A stretch of DNA of 64,000 nt from assembly GCA_032433765.1 (NCBI GenBank), contig JAVIAB010000059.1, forward strand, positions 61,220,582 through 61,284,581, read 5' to 3'. The first letter of the stretch is position 1; each line of letters begins with the position of its first letter. The notes beneath the pieces are model-generated. The model saw only the letters and a program-made list of their open reading frames with translations. It was not told where the DNA came from and searched no databases. Position numbers and translations under genes: made by a program. Below are positions 1 to 11,489 of the stretch, one piece after another. The stretch comes from Megaustenia siamemsis (lineage: Eukaryota > Mollusca > Gastropoda > Stylommatophora > Ariophantidae).

Positions 1-1267
1 ATGCTCGGGGAAGAACCCATTCTGGATAATTGAATTTTTCTGGATAATCGAGAGTAAGAAAACCAAACTCAAAATTTATGAAAAAACATGATTGAAAAAT
101 TGCAATGCTCAGAAATATTTAAATTCGTGTGACATTCACTAGCTTTCTCTATCAACATGGGTCCTGATATTGGCATTCCTTTTCTTCTTCTTTCTAAAAA
201 CACACATAAAGGACGTCGTCGAGTTTTTCAAATTTTGGCCGTTTCATACTTCGTCTCTGGTGTATATTGTTGCTGCTTTCAGACTCCGACGCAAACTTAA
301 ACAACTCATCTTTTTGATTTCGTATGTCATATAATGTTGAAGAGGCTATGCCAAATTCAGTCATCAAAACGTTGCGATTAACGCCTTTTTCAAGTCTACT
401 AGCGATTTCAATCTTCTGGTTCAGTGTCAATACAGTTCGCTTGCGTTTACCTTTGCGGGAAATTGAGGTGTGGTTTGCACTCGCAGAGGCCATTATTTAA
501 CACAAAAATGTATTCCGTTAAAAAGTATGCACACATGCGTTTATAGCATATCATGTATAATTTATACTGATGGAACGAATTTCAGCTTGCACAAATGTCT
601 GAGACAAACTAACGTCAAACTCTGTATCTTACTCTTTTTGAATTTCCAGTCGGTAATTTTTGAACCCCTCCCCCTTTCTTCTCACCATCTCTATGTCACT
701 GCACGCCGGCTGCTCAACCTTTGATTTATAATCATCAAGTTATGGGCTCTTCAATTTCACAAACAATACGTCTGCTTCTAATGTTCGGTCAGACTGTCAA
801 ACGCCATATTTTTGACAAATTCATGACCAACTTTAGATCTAAAGCAGGCTATGAGAAAATTAAGCAAATTTGTAAAATCATGTAGATAAGTGTTTTTGGC
901 ACGACTAAGATTTCCCGACAAAAACATTTAGTCGGGGGAAAAAGTGAAGATATAGACTGTCTGTCGCTTTTACTTGGAATATTTGGAGACACAATGTCTG
1001 GATTGAATAAAATATGTTCGCTCCTATTTGAAGTATATTACTGTAATACACTATTGTAAACGCAATATTGTGTAATGATAGAGCCTGTAGAAGTAAGCGC
1101 AGCGCACAAACCGTGTTGTAGCGTTTTCGATTTCCGGATAAAGGCATTTAATTTAACTGAACAAAACATGATTCAAGCTTTCTCCCTATAATAATTAAAA
1201 AAAAAAAAAAAGTCCGTTAAATTGAGAATTCCGGATTATTGAGTACCGCATAATCGAGACTTTACTG
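1..1267 (-). mobile_element. Tigger/pogo-like DNA transposon, 5' portion
   Basis: The right border reads CAGTAAAGTCTCGATTATGC on the - strand at 1267-1248, a terminal inverted repeat of the pogo/Tigger type. The next bases are TA (1268-1269), the expected target dinucleotide. The element carries the start of a CENP-B-like transposase at 493-194. A second stretch resembling the terminal repeat lies near 28-58 in the same orientation, so the window edge may hold a rearranged or second copy. The other end is not in the window. Confidence 0.6.
194..493 (-). pseudogene. Tigger-type transposase fragment, CENP-B N-terminal HTH
   Basis: The 99-residue reading frame has a basic KRKR stretch followed by LTLNQKIEIASRLEKG and a helix-turn-helix ending in STLYDIRNQKD. 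This is the CENP-B/psq-type DNA-binding domain that begins Tigger and Jerky-like transposases. Full-length proteins have about 400-550 residues including a DDE domain, and nothing after the first domain is present before the stop at 194. I read it as a truncated or internally deleted transposase. Its place inside a Tigger-type terminal repeat supports transposon origin rather than a host CENP-B homologue. Confidence 0.65.
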
Positions 1268-2846
1268 TACTTTCTTTCTTCCTAGCGTCCTAGTCTTGAT
1301 TGAACTGGACACTCCGTTAGCTTTAAGCACGTGTTTGAAAAAGCGTTTGCTTATACCCAATGCGTGAATAGTTCTCTTTTCTGGCTTTGAGATGCTTCGA
1401 TACAGTTTTCAAGGCTTAGCTTCTATGCAAAAATATTTATACACCTTTATTGCCACTGATTGCAATGTAAGGAACTTTACTTTTATACCCATTGACTAAC
1501 AGATCACAAATTTAACGAAATTACCCAATAATTAGGATACGCCGTTGCACATAAATCACAACAAACGACAGGAAATGGGATGCACCGGATATAAAATTAT
1601 AACTATGACGCGTTTTATGTGTTTTTTAGTGCTTAAAACAGGGAAATTGGCGCGCATTACGTTCAAGATGACAAGTCCGTGGGTGCTCACTCATATGAAG
1701 CGGTAATTCCTCCAAATATATGGTTTGACCAAAATGCCTTAAATTTGTATACTTCAAATAAAGAATATTTAAAACTATACGTTTGTTGGTGAGGAAATGA
1801 ATGTACTTCTTGGGACCAAAAAATCACAAGACCATATGCAAAATTTCAGCATTATCAATCAATTGGTTGCAGAAATATGGAATTTTAAACACCTTCAAAA
1901 TATTTTGAAACGACCTATAGATGAATATTTCTCTTGGTCCTTTTCATTTCCCGCCCATAAAAGGACATTAAATTGGCATAGAAGCATTGTGTTGTTATTT
2001 AATTTGCTCCTTTCAGCCTAATGCATCCATCTTCAACACTGCATTTTTAAGTACCGGGTTTGCCTTTCTTCTTGATCCCTCCTCACTTGGCCTGACTAGA
2101 CTGGTTAGTCTGTTTATAGGAGCTACGAGAGGGGATGGAGCTAGTCTATATCTATCTATTGACCTTTCGAGCCGTAGCCGTGTAATAGTAAAGTATAGGT
2201 CGTTTCAAAATATTTTGAAGGTGTTTAAAATTCCATATCTCTGCAACCAATTGATTGATAATGCTGAAATTTTGCATATGGTCTTGTGATTTTTTGGTCC
2301 CAAGAAGTACATTCACTTCCTCACCAACAAACGTATAGTTTTAAATATTCTTTATTTGAAGTATACAAATTTAAGGCATTTTGGTCAAACCATATATTTG
2401 GAGGAATTACCGCTTCATATGAGTGAGCACCCACGGACTTGTCATCTTGAACGTAATGCGCGCCAATTTCCCTGTTTTAAGCACTAAAAAACACATAAAA
2501 CGCGTCATAGTTATAATTTTATATCCGGTGCATCCCATTTCCTGTCGTTTTGTTGTGATTTATGTGCAACGGCGTATCCTAATTATTGGGTAATTTCGTT
2601 AAATTTGTGATCTGTTAGTCAATGGGTATAAAAGTAAAGTTCCTTACATTGTAATCAGTGGCAATAAAGGTGTATAAATATTTTTGCATAGAAGCTAAGC
2701 GTGGAAAACTGTATCGAAGCATCTCAAAGTCAGAAAAGAGAACTATTCACGCATTGGGTATAAGCAAACGCTTTTTCAAACAAGTGCTTAAAGCTAACGG
2801 AGTGTCCAGTTCAATCAAGACTAGGACGCTAGGAAGAAAGAAAGTA
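1268..2846. repeat. 650-bp inverted duplication (palindrome)
   Basis: Bases 1268-1919 are the reverse complement of 2194-2846 with only a few differences; the shared landmark TAGCGTCCTAG is at the outer end. The arms are separated by a 274-bp loop. The right arm is the 5' part of the transposon at 2194-4648, including the start of its transposase. The left arm is therefore a second, inverted partial copy. It is cut at 1268 by the Tigger element, so it may continue beyond that element outside the window. Confidence 0.85.
1920..2193. other. Palindrome loop with LINE A tail remnant
   Basis: The spacer between the arms contains CTATCTATTGACCTTTCGAG at about 2151-2170, the reverse complement of the LINE A 3' end with its GATA tail. 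A stretch near 2030-2090 resembles a weak dispersed repeat also seen near 28555-28620. No coding signal was recognised. Confidence 0.45.
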
Positions 2847-4648
2847 GTAGATAGTTTTGACAAGGAAGTGATTAGAAGAGCAATTTGTAAAATGTTCGAT
2901 TCCAAAGAAACTGTGACTTTAAGAAAACTGAAATTCGACTGAGAGCAGAAAATGACATTGTTGTGTCGAAACAACATTATGGAGAACTGTTAGAAGCATC
3001 GGTTTTACGTTTAGAAAGTACGATAGTGGTAGAAATGTCATCTGCGAGAAGCCGCACTTAGTTTCTATGAGGAGTAAATATTTACGTGAAGTACGGGAAA
3101 TGCGTAACCAAGGTTATGATATTGTATTTCTAGATGAATCTTGGATAAATTCTCACCACACAAGTGCAAAGGAATGGCAGTTATCAGATGGAAGTATTAA
3201 AAGATGTGTACCCACTGGAAAAGGACAGCGTATTATAATGGCACATGCAGGCAGCCGAAAAGAAGGGTTGGTGAAAAATGCAGAACTTATATTCACCTCT
3301 AATTATACTGACAACAGGGACTATCACACCGAGATGAATGGCCATATATTTAGAGAGTGGATTGAAAATACTCTTCTTCCAATTCTAGACAGACCATCTT
3401 GTCTGGTAATGGACAACGCGTCGTACCACAACGCTGTGGCAGCAGAAGACAAAATTCCTACATCTACCAGTACAAAAGATGTTATAAAGATTTGGCTAAG
3501 AAAGGAAGGAATTCCATTTAACGAGGGATTTTTGAAACCTGAATTACTGTCACTTGTTAAGAAATCGCAAAAGACCAAAGTATTCCAAATAGACAAAATC
3601 ATTCAACAGCATGGTCATACGTGCTTGAGACTGCCCCCTTATCATCCACAATTAAACCCCATTGAACTCGTTTGGGCAAAAATTAAAGGGCAGGTGGCAG
3701 CTGAGAATACAAGTTTTAAACTATGCGATATAAAAGGACTGACATATGCTGCTCTATCACAGATTGACAAAGATTTTTGGTGCAAATGTGAAGATCATGT
3801 CTTAAAAGAAGAAAATGACTATTGGAAAAAAGATGGACTATCGTTCGTTCAGCCCAGATTAGTAATCAATATGTTAGACTCCTCTGATTCAGAATAAATG
3901 AAATAATAATGGACGTTTTTATATGTCCGCATGATCAATCTTTAGCTAAAGTTGATAACGTTTTGAAAATGTAAAGATTCTTGATATGTGTACTGCAGGC
4001 ATGCAAAGAAACTAAATCACTTTCATATGTCTTGTTTACGTAAAATAATGAAAGTCACATGGAAAGACATAAAACGAACAATGTAGCTCTTTACAGTGAA
4101 GAGGATCCCGTGCTTACATCGGACTCTTTAGTCACATGCGTACCCATAAACAATAACTTTGCTTGATATGTCATGCTCGTTATCGCTCGCAACGGATAAT
4201 TAATTTTTTTAAATGTATTCTTTGTTGTATATTGTTTAAATAGTTTTCATTAATGGAACTGTTTATACGCTGATTTGTTTTAGACCGTCTGTAAAGGCTA
4301 TAACATTGACATTCTCATAGTATTTTAAAGAAAGTAAACAATAGAAAGTAAACAGTTGATAAACGCCTCCAACTTTCAAGTTGTGTAGAGACGCCTATGT
4401 CGAGAAGCTGATTTCCATTAATGTACGGTAAATTATTTTCTCCAGGAGCAAAAAGATCCGTAAATTCACTGAGATCAAAGGAAAGTGCTGCTTCATGATG
4501 AAGCATACTTCCTACATCATTAAATTTTGTGAAATCGGTGGGACCTTGGTAAAACAAGGCCAGATGCAAAAAAATCAAGTTTGTAAGTGCAGGGAAAGAG
4601 GAGATATTTCATGTTAATCGTGAACATTTAGATTTGAAACGACCAATA
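2194..4648 (+). mobile_element. Tc1/IS630-like DNA transposon
   Basis: The left end reads TATAGGTCGTTTCAAA from 2194. A matching inverted end, TTTGAAACGACCAATA, lies at 4633-4648. I take these as terminal repeats of a 2.45-kb element with a decayed transposase in the middle. The 750 bp after the transposase stop (3898-4648) contains no recognised gene; an 87-codon frame at 4578-4315 on the - strand has no family I know. The right end is inferred from a short match only. Confidence 0.55.
2658..3897 (+). pseudogene. Tc1/IS630-superfamily DDE transposase, frameshifted
   Basis: The N-terminal part (2658-2940) is basic, with a helix-turn-helix-like segment around SKSEKRTIHALGISKRFFKQ. Two one-base shifts, near 2938 and 2971, separate it from the C-terminal frame open at 3067-3897 (276 residues). 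That part has the catalytic triad pattern: FLDESW (Asp 23), LVMDNASYHN (Asp 116) and the LPPYHPQLNPIELVWAKIKG motif (Glu 200). This is the DDE_3 fold of the Tc1/mariner-IS630 superfamily. The second-to-third spacing is about 84 residues, longer than in classic Tc1 or mariner, because of an insert near 125-170. The shifts make this copy inactive unless they are sequence errors. Proteins of this type cut and paste the element at TA sites. Confidence 0.8.
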
Positions 4649-4649
4649 G

Positions 4650-5087
4650 TAGTGAACCAGAATATAGTAGAAGGTGTGCAAACGGGGAAATATAACATAG
4701 GTGCGTAAGTTCAAGATGGTGCGGTCTGCATTTCTAGAAGGGTGAACGAGATGACGTAATATGTAGTAACTAGGAGACAACGGAAAGTTAAGAGTGGCAG
4801 AATTGGATTGGTTGAAGGAGGAACCATGTGATAGAAAATAAGGGGATATACATATAAGCCTGGGAGTGCTTCAACGGTGAACGGAGAATATCATAATCTG
4901 AGCAGAAAAACACACAACGTTTAGTAGAGTCAATCAGTAGGTGTAGTCAGAAGTAGCCGTTAGGCTCTCCTGGGTCAGTCCAGCAGTCTGAACTAGTACA
5001 AGAAGGTATGAATAAACTTTGTAATGTTGTAAAGAAATCTTGTTGGTCATTCATTAATTTGAAGTCTGACCTTTGCATGTGGTGACG
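4650..5087 (+). other. Candidate solo LTR or promoter-like repeat
   Basis: The stretch has a TATA-like motif (ATATACATATAAGCC near 4847-4861), then an R/U5-like segment with AATAAAC near 5009, and ends close to GACCTTTGCATGTGGTGACG. This layout resembles an LTR followed by a primer-binding site. I see no second LTR and no internal retroviral-type coding region, so the call is weak. Confidence 0.25.
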
Positions 5088-5440
5088 CGGCAACAGCCGG
5101 CCCACAGGGCGTAGACCAGGATACTCCTTCTCTTATCTGAATTTCCGTTCTAGCAGTTTTCAAAAATATTTTATCAAATCTCGCCACTTGTCTCTGTTCT
5201 GTGCAAGCAGCTCTATCTCATTGAGGGAGCCGATTCCTGCTGCTGTTGCCTCTCTCATCAATGTTCTCCGCAGTGTCTCTCTGGGTCTTCCTCTTTTCCT
5301 CTTACCTGTTGTTTCCCACATGAAGGCTTGCTTTGCTATTCGGTTATTATCTCTTCGCATCACATGTCCAACATACGACCATCGTCTTTTCTTTATTACT
5401 GAAGATATTAGTGGTTGATTGGCGATTAGAAATGGAGCTA
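5088..5440 (-). mobile_element. LINE A 3' fragment
   Basis: On the - strand this encodes the C-terminus of an endonuclease-reverse transcriptase protein: RRDNNRIAKQAFMWETTGKR, then GRPRETLRRTL and a LAQNRDKWRDLIKYF end. It is followed by the 3' UTR that also ends the + strand copy at 15695-16429. It is 5'-truncated at about 5440. Confidence 0.75.
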
Positions 5441-5529
5441 GTAGGATCTAGATAATTCTGTGTCACCTATTCTGATGCAGGCAGTCAGCTATGAGTCTAC
5501 CAATTTCAAGTAGAAATAATATAAATATA

Positions 5530-5860
5530 TATAAACAGTATGGTTAAAGCTTCATGTAACAAGTGGACAACAATAACCAGAACAACGTTTCGGCGCAAAA
5601 GGCTTTCAACAGGAACAAACATTACAACATAGGTATAAATATGTATTTAAAATAAATAATTTAAATATATATATATATATATATATATATTTCGAACTAG
5701 GAGAAATGAAGGGGAAAATAAGAATAAAGTCTTCCCAATTTAAAATAATGTATTTGTATGTGTGTTCCTGTTGAAGGCCTATTGCGCCGAAACTCATTCT
5801 GATTTGTTTTGTACACTTGTTACATGAAGCTTTAACCATACAGTTTTTTTTTTATTTTTA
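5530..5860. repeat. Inverted pair of Penelope-like 3' modules with hammerhead-like motif
   Basis: A module ending GAAGCTTTAACCATAC occurs in both orientations, 5538-5612 on the - strand and 5760-5850 on the + strand, around a central (AT)n tract at about 5666-5690. Each module has an AGGCC-loop-GGCC-like stem followed by GAAAC, as in the better copy at 29995-30050. The core reads CTGTTGA instead of CTGATGA, so these copies are probably inactive. Confidence 0.5.
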
Positions 5861-6127
5861 TTCTATATATTTTTTTTTTCATTCATCCTCACAATTAGCT
5901 TCTTATTTTGATGCATTTCTTTGCCCTGACCCTTCCGATTTCAACCCTATTGCTATTTACCTGCCCATATAATTTATTGAATAACGATGTGGTGGAACGA
6001 AGCGGGAATGCAACTAAATTCGATTGTCAAGGGTCACAGAGTATCTACATGTGACCCCAAGTGAGGTCACCATGGAATAGAGATATAAAAACTAACAAGC
6101 GCATGACAATTGTTTCAACAGATAAAG

Positions 6128-6387
6128 GGTTAAAAAAAAAAAGTAAAGAGCCCACGTCACGCCAAGTGGCGTAATGGGAATATGGTGTTAGTGACCATAA
6201 ATTTTACAGACCTTCGGCACATGATTGTTAGGGTAATGTGGTCGGTATTACGCCCGTGCCGCTCTACTTTCCCAGGAAAAAAATCAGGTAACCATTTAAG
6301 GCTGGGTGAAACTGGAAGCCGTCGAATTGAACCCTACCTCTTGTCCTTTGTAGTCCAGTTCACTAACCACTGAGCTATCACGGCTCC
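6128..6387 (-). mobile_element. SINE S1, full length with TSD
   Basis: On the - strand the head reads GGGAGCCGTGATAGCTCAGT, with a tRNA-like A box, and is followed by a GGTTCAATTC B box. The central block contains CACCCAGCCTTAAATGG and the tail ends TTTACTTTTTTTTT. A 12-bp target-site duplication, CAACAGATAAAG, flanks it at 6116-6127 and 6388-6399. This defines the element as a tRNA-derived retroposon of about 260 bp. Confidence 0.85.
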
Positions 6388-6489
6388 CAACAGATAAAGC
6401 GTGGTAACAATAAATAAATAATGAAACTTTTAGTTCATTGCTAATTAAGTAGTCACAACAGACCCAAATATACCAACTTTACTTTCTTC

Positions 6490-6660
6490 ACTTCTTTATT
6501 CGGGTTTTGAGGAAGATATAAGTTTTGGTTCTTGTCCTTTTGACGGCTTCAACCATTTGCTATTGATGCTGTCTGTCCATCTTATTATGGGTCTGCCTCC
6601 TTCTCTTCTCTTCTCTTTTAATATATGCTTTGTATGAGAGGAGCCAATTCCGACCTATGG
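6490..6660 (-). mobile_element. LINE D-like 3' end fragment
   Basis: This segment (…GTTTTGGTTCTTGTCCTTTT…, then GGGTCTGCCTCCTTCTCTTC) matches the 3' part of the D-like element at 60240-60410. No intact frame remains. Confidence 0.45.
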
Positions 6661-7062
6661 AAGCGAATCATGGGCAGTAAACAAGCAAATGAAAAGACGA
6701 TTATAGGTCACAGAGATGGGATTTCTCAGAAGAATTCTATGGACAGCTAAACAGACCAACGAGAACATTTTCAAACAGGCCAACGCAAGAAGGGAGCTCC
6801 TAAAAATAAAAACACCAGAAAGAAACAATCAACGTTTTTTTTTTTTCGGGTACATCATAAGAAGAGGAAAGTTGGAATATTTGTTTACAACTGGTAAAAT
6901 ACATAGAAAAAGAGATCGCGGACGACAAAGAGAGAAAATACTGGATAGCTTGGTGTCAATGCATGGGAAACAGTCAACAACAGAATTGATACGATGCACT
7001 GTGGATAGAAGATTATAGAAGGACGTGATTGCCTACGCTAACCGATATGGCACATAATGATG
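6640..7062 (+). mobile_element. LINE E 3' fragment
   Basis: The translation contains GFLRRILWTAKQTNENIFKQ, then [14 protein letters not shown] and [20 protein letters not shown]. This is the C-terminus of LINE E. The 3' end is GGCACATAATGATGATAG, the ATG-repeat tail. A short frameshift occurs in the poly-T at 6835-6846. Confidence 0.7.
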
Positions 7063-7384
7063 ATAGGAGGAAATCGTACGACAACATTTTGTTTATTGGG
7101 CAAACTATTTGATTTGTTGTTCCTGCATGTAGTTTATGATTGATTCAATGCCCACTTTCTCCTGCAAACTCATTTCTGTCTTTTCTGGGCACTCTAAACG
7201 TTTTTCTCATCGTCTCGGGAGCAGTAGTGCAGTGGCATCGAATTGGTGCCAACCAGAATCACACGGATGATCCTTTCGTTCAGTAACCACAGCACCTGTT
7301 GAATGGGATGCTATGGGCGCATCATTTACCTTTTGGTAGTGTCAAGAGCAAACGCCACCCCCTGTATTATTACAGGAGCCATTA

Positions 7385-7790
7385 AATCGACACCTATCTT
7401 CTTCTTCTTCTTTCCTTCCTCCCCTGCCTTTCAACGTCGAGGGGAGATATAATTTGCGGTCTTTTGCTCTTCTGTTCACCTCTGCTGCTGTTATGTTTCT
7501 TAATGCTTCTAATATTTCATCGATCCATCTTTTTCGTGGTCGACCCTTGGGTCTGGTGTTGTGTTTTGATCTTTCTGCCTTGTCACGTGGCCAAACCATT
7601 TTATCTGTTGTTTCCTTATATATTCTATGCTGGGGGCTATTCCTAGCTTTTTTCTCAGTTCTTTATTTCTGACCTTATCTCTCAGACTGTTTCCTGTCAT
7701 TGGTCTAACACATTTAATCTCAGTAGAGGTTATTTTTCTCATTGTTCTTGCATCTAGGGTCCAGGTCCGGCATTGGTAGCACAACGTTGG
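7385..7790 (-). mobile_element. LINE C 3' fragment
   Basis: The - strand translation has [20 protein letters not shown], then [16 protein letters not shown] and GRPRKRWIDEILEALRNI. This is the C-terminus of an endonuclease-RT LINE and ends in a GAAGAAGAA tail at 7397-7408. It is 5'-truncated at about 7790. The 7063-7384 and 7790-8290 flanks hold no recognised feature. Confidence 0.7.
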
Positions 7791-8294
7791 GATGAAGATT
7801 ACACATATAGAGACCATAAAATGGCATTTACGCAATAAAAAGTCTACTACCATTGGAAGACAGATGATAAATCACAGAAATGCAATAAGATACAAAAGAC
7901 TCTTGATCCATCTTATGTACCAAGAAATAACTAGCTACCGCAATGGTAGGTTAAAGAGGAGCAACTTATTAGTTCAAAGGAACTGATGCAAAAGACCCAG
8001 TACTGTCTCAAACAAATTCAAAACCCATACAACCATCAGTAATATCCTTCCATGTGGGCGTATACTATCAAAGCTCAAGGATGATATGATATGGACCAAA
8101 GGGAAAAGCACACTGATAAACCTGAAGCGACAAAGTACTGCAAAAAGAAAAAAAAAACGTAGATGAGAACTACACACTTCACTTTTGGTCCCATGTATAC
8201 ACAGATGATCCTGTCTCAATTGCCTCCAGCAACGGAGAAGGGGAGTGGTTCTTGGTCTCAATACTCGCTCTTGTGGCTATCACCGGTGCCATAT

Positions 8295-9290
8295 CGGGAT
8301 ATATCTATCTTTCGTTCGCCTGAAGTATTGTCTTTATCTGCAATGTCGTTTCCTATATAAATTTCACTGTCTTTTGTAATTCTTGCAGTTTATAGTTTTG
8401 TCTGTAGTGTTGTATATATGGGCCAATGGATTTTCCTCATTCTACTATATTCAGTGCAATCTTGAAGTATGTGTTCAGCAGTCAGGGGCGCCTGCCCACT
8501 TGTACAAGTAGTTGAGGTGCCGATCTTGAATTTTGTATACATGTGACTATGGAGTCGATTGTGTCCTGTTCCAATATCGAGATAAGCTGTTATAGTATTG
8601 GCAATAATAGAACAAAGAAGTATGTGTTAGCACTCGGAAAAATTGACAGACAAACAACAATAGAAAAAAACGAAGAACAATATATGGTCCGAAGTGGGAT
8701 CGAACCCGTACTCAGTGGCACCGCGCCTTGCCACGAGAAGCCGAACGCTTGGCACACTGCCACGCAGCCAACTAAAAAATTGGCTATTGCAGCAGTGTCT
8801 TGCACGAAAGGCGCTCTCAATGACTATAGCAGATATACTTGCATTAATAGGAAAGTACAAATATACAATATATTTCCGGTCTGTGATCGTTACCCTATGC
8901 TATAGTCATTGAGAGCGCCTTTCGTGCAAGACACTGCTGCAATAGCCAATTTTTTAGTTGGCTGCGTGGCAGTGTGCCAAGCGTTCGGCTTCTCGTGGCA
9001 AGGCGCGGTGCCACTGAGTACGGGTTCGATCCCACTTCGGACCATATATTGTTCTTCGTTTTTTTCTATTGTTGTTTGTCTGTCAATTTTTCCGAGTGCT
9101 AACACATACTTCTTTGTTCTATTATTCCCTATTATCGCCTCGGAAGTTCCCCATATAATAATATTTATGTATTATTATTTATATAGTATTGGCACCAGCC
9201 TTGAAGCCACGAACACTTTCTTCAAACGTATCAATATTGACGTCTAGAGGTGTACGCACAAGACTCAATACACAGGAAGAACCAACTAAA
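8295..9290 (-). mobile_element. LINE B 3' fragment split by P element
   Basis: On the - strand the C-terminal region reads GHNRLHSHMYTKFKIGTSTT followed by a Cys/His motif with TAEHILQDCTEYSR. The tail is GGCGAACGAAAGATAGATAT. It is the same family as 14538-15289. The frame continues at 9290-9195 upstream of an inserted P element (8604-9181). Confidence 0.7.
8604..9181. mobile_element. Palindromic tRNA-like retroposon P, copy 1
   Basis: Two arms of about 225 bp (8604-8825 and 8908-9130) are inverted copies around an ~80-bp spacer. Each arm holds a tRNA-like block with TGGCTGCGTGGCAGTG (A-box-like) and GGGTTCGATCCCACTTC (B box). The right end runs on through CTCGGAAGTTCCCC into an AT-rich TTATTATTTA tail. 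A 13-bp target-site duplication, TATAGTATTGGCA, lies at 8591-8603 and 9182-9194, inside LINE B. The length of the duplication suits LINE-type retroposition of the whole inverted unit. Confidence 0.8.
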
Positions 9291-9545
9291 GCCATCTATC
9301 TATCTATAGTCCTTTCGAGCCGAAGACGGCACATAGGGCAGAACCACAATCTCAAAAACAGAAACCTTGCGTGCCAAAGCGGCACATATTGCAGAGATCA
9401 CTGCTTCCAAAACGTATGGCTCTGTTTCCATAACAATACTTTTTACAATGACAGCTTGTCAAGCCATCGATCAACTTCCTTAGTCGCCTCTTACGACATG
9501 CCTGGAAGGTCACAGTGAAGCCATAGCTGCAGAAAATGTCTCGAG
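9290..9545. repeat. LINE A tail and dispersed repeat R2
   Basis: Bases 9294-9340 are the reverse complement of a LINE A 3' end (CTATCTATCTATAGTCCTTT). Bases 9345-9525 match 29105-29285 at roughly 85-90% by eye and share GTCGCCTCTTAC and GCCTGGAAGGTCACAG. R2 has no recognised coding content. The stretch 9570-9780 could be a decayed RT fragment on the - strand, without clear motifs. Confidence 0.55.
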
Positions 9546-11231
9546 TAAGTAAAGGGCTGATACCGAAGCTCAATTGTCGCATAAAAACTGGCTATCCAAC
9601 ATAACAGTAATATATACAAGGAACTGCTGATACTGACGTATCAGTCCATGTAAAGAGTCCACGGGAATAATGAGCCAGATAGCCCGAGAACAAACTTCGA
9701 GCAGCTGTGCTGTAATTTCCAGATTAGTCATCCAACAGATACCACCACATTGCAATATACAAGGAAATTAGAATGCAGAAAAATAGAACACAAATAGAAA
9801 AAAAAAATATAATAAGGAGATAGATAATCAACTGTTAACTCTCTCAGTACGGAAGGTTTTTATCAATTTAGCGGTAGAGATTTCAGATACACCATTTTTC
9901 ATGGTTGTAAACATCAATCTATATTTTTATACTTATCTAACATATAACATATTATATATGCATTTTTAGATAAATGAACAAGGAATTAGATTCCATCAAT
10001 ATTAAGATGCTACAAAACCTATACAAAGAATATGTTATGATGACAGTTTACACTATTCAAATTGAGAGTGATGCACTATGCGGCTGAGGGTACATAGCCG
10101 AAATCGGCCTGACGCATCTTCTTCTTCTTTCCTTCCTCATCTGCCTTTCAGCGTCTAGGGGAGATATAATTTGCGGTCTTTTGCTCTTCTGTTCGCCTCT
10201 GCTGCTGTTATGTTTCCTAGTGCTTCTAATATTCCATCGATCTATCTTTTTTGTGGTCGATCCTTGGGTCTGGTGTTCTCACAACGTTTGTTGAAGGCTC
10301 GTGTTGTGTTTTGATCTGTCTGCCTTGTCACGTGGCCAAACCATTTTTTTCTTTTGTTTCCTTATATATTGTGTGGCGGGGGCTATTCCTAGCTTTTTTC
10401 TCAGTTCTTCATTTCTGATCTTATCTCTCAGACTGTTTCCTGTCATTCGTCTAACACATTTCATCTCTGCAGAGGTTATTTTTCTTATTGTTCTTGCATC
10501 TAGGGTTCTGGTCCGGCATTGGTATCACAACGTCGGGATGAAGATTGTGTTGTATAGTGCTCGTTTTGCCTCCATAGTTATTTTCTTGTTGGATAATATT
10601 GGTGATAACTGTCCAATGAATTGTCAAGCTTTGTTGCATCTTGATTCTATCTCTGCTGTTTGGGAATTATCGTTTGTCATTAGACTGCCTAGATATTTGA
10701 ATTCCTCTACTTGTTTTAGTTGTCTACCTTCTATAGTTATGTTGATGTTCTGTTTATTTTTAGCGACGTTCATGATTTCTGTTTTGTTGATGTTGATTTT
10801 CATGTTGTAATTTGTGCCTGAGATGTTGAGTTTGTTTAAGTGTTCTTGTAGGTCTTCTATTGTTTCATGTATTAGTGCCTAATCGTCCTCAAATAAAAGC
10901 TCGTTGATCTCCTCTGTCTCTGATGGGTTGGCTAGCTTGCATATACGGTCCATGTATGTAATAAACAGTAAGGGGGGTAGTACGCACACCTGATCTAACT
11001 TCGAAGTGGTCTGTGTTGCCTGCTGCTGTTCTGACCCTGCAGTTGCTGTTGATGTAGAGACTTTTAATTAGGTTGGTTAGATGTTGGCTTACTCCGTATG
11101 TTGTTAGTATCTCCCACAGTTGTTCTCTGTTTACTCTGTCGAGTGCTTTTTCCTGGTCAATGAAGGCTATGTATAAGTTTTGATTGTGTTCTGTTGGTTT
11201 TTCTGCAAGCTGTTTTAATGTAAATAGTGCG

Positions 11232-11489
11232 TCAGTGCATCCTCTGCTTTTTTCGGAGCCCCATTTGAGAATCGCTTAACTGTAGTTCTATTATTGGTCT
11301 CAGCCTGTCTTCCAAGATTTTGGCGTATAGCTTTCCTACATGGCTGAGAAGAGATATACCTCTATATTGATTGCAATCTCTTTTGCTACCTTTCTTTTTC
11401 CATATTGGTATGATGATTCCCTGTTGCCAGTCTTCTGGGGCTTGTTGTTGGTGCCATGCTACATTAAATATTATGTGCAGCCATTGCAC
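11232..11489 (-). pseudogene. LINE C reverse transcriptase, N-terminal blocks
   Basis: The 85-residue frame has PEDWQQGIIIPIWKKKGSKR and NQYRGISLLSHVGKLYAKIL, RT blocks 1-2 of non-LTR elements, then a degenerate form of the QxGFRKxR block. Later RT blocks (11231-10820) are in other frames; AFIDQEKALDRVN-like sequence is visible near 11120-11170. The domain is broken. Confidence 0.7.

Noticed and set aside
8690..8770. A tRNA gene on the minus strand
   Set aside because: A and B boxes are present, but the expected acceptor stem and anticodon arm are not evident, and the block recurs inside P elements. The same applies to the SINE heads S1, S2, S4 and S5.
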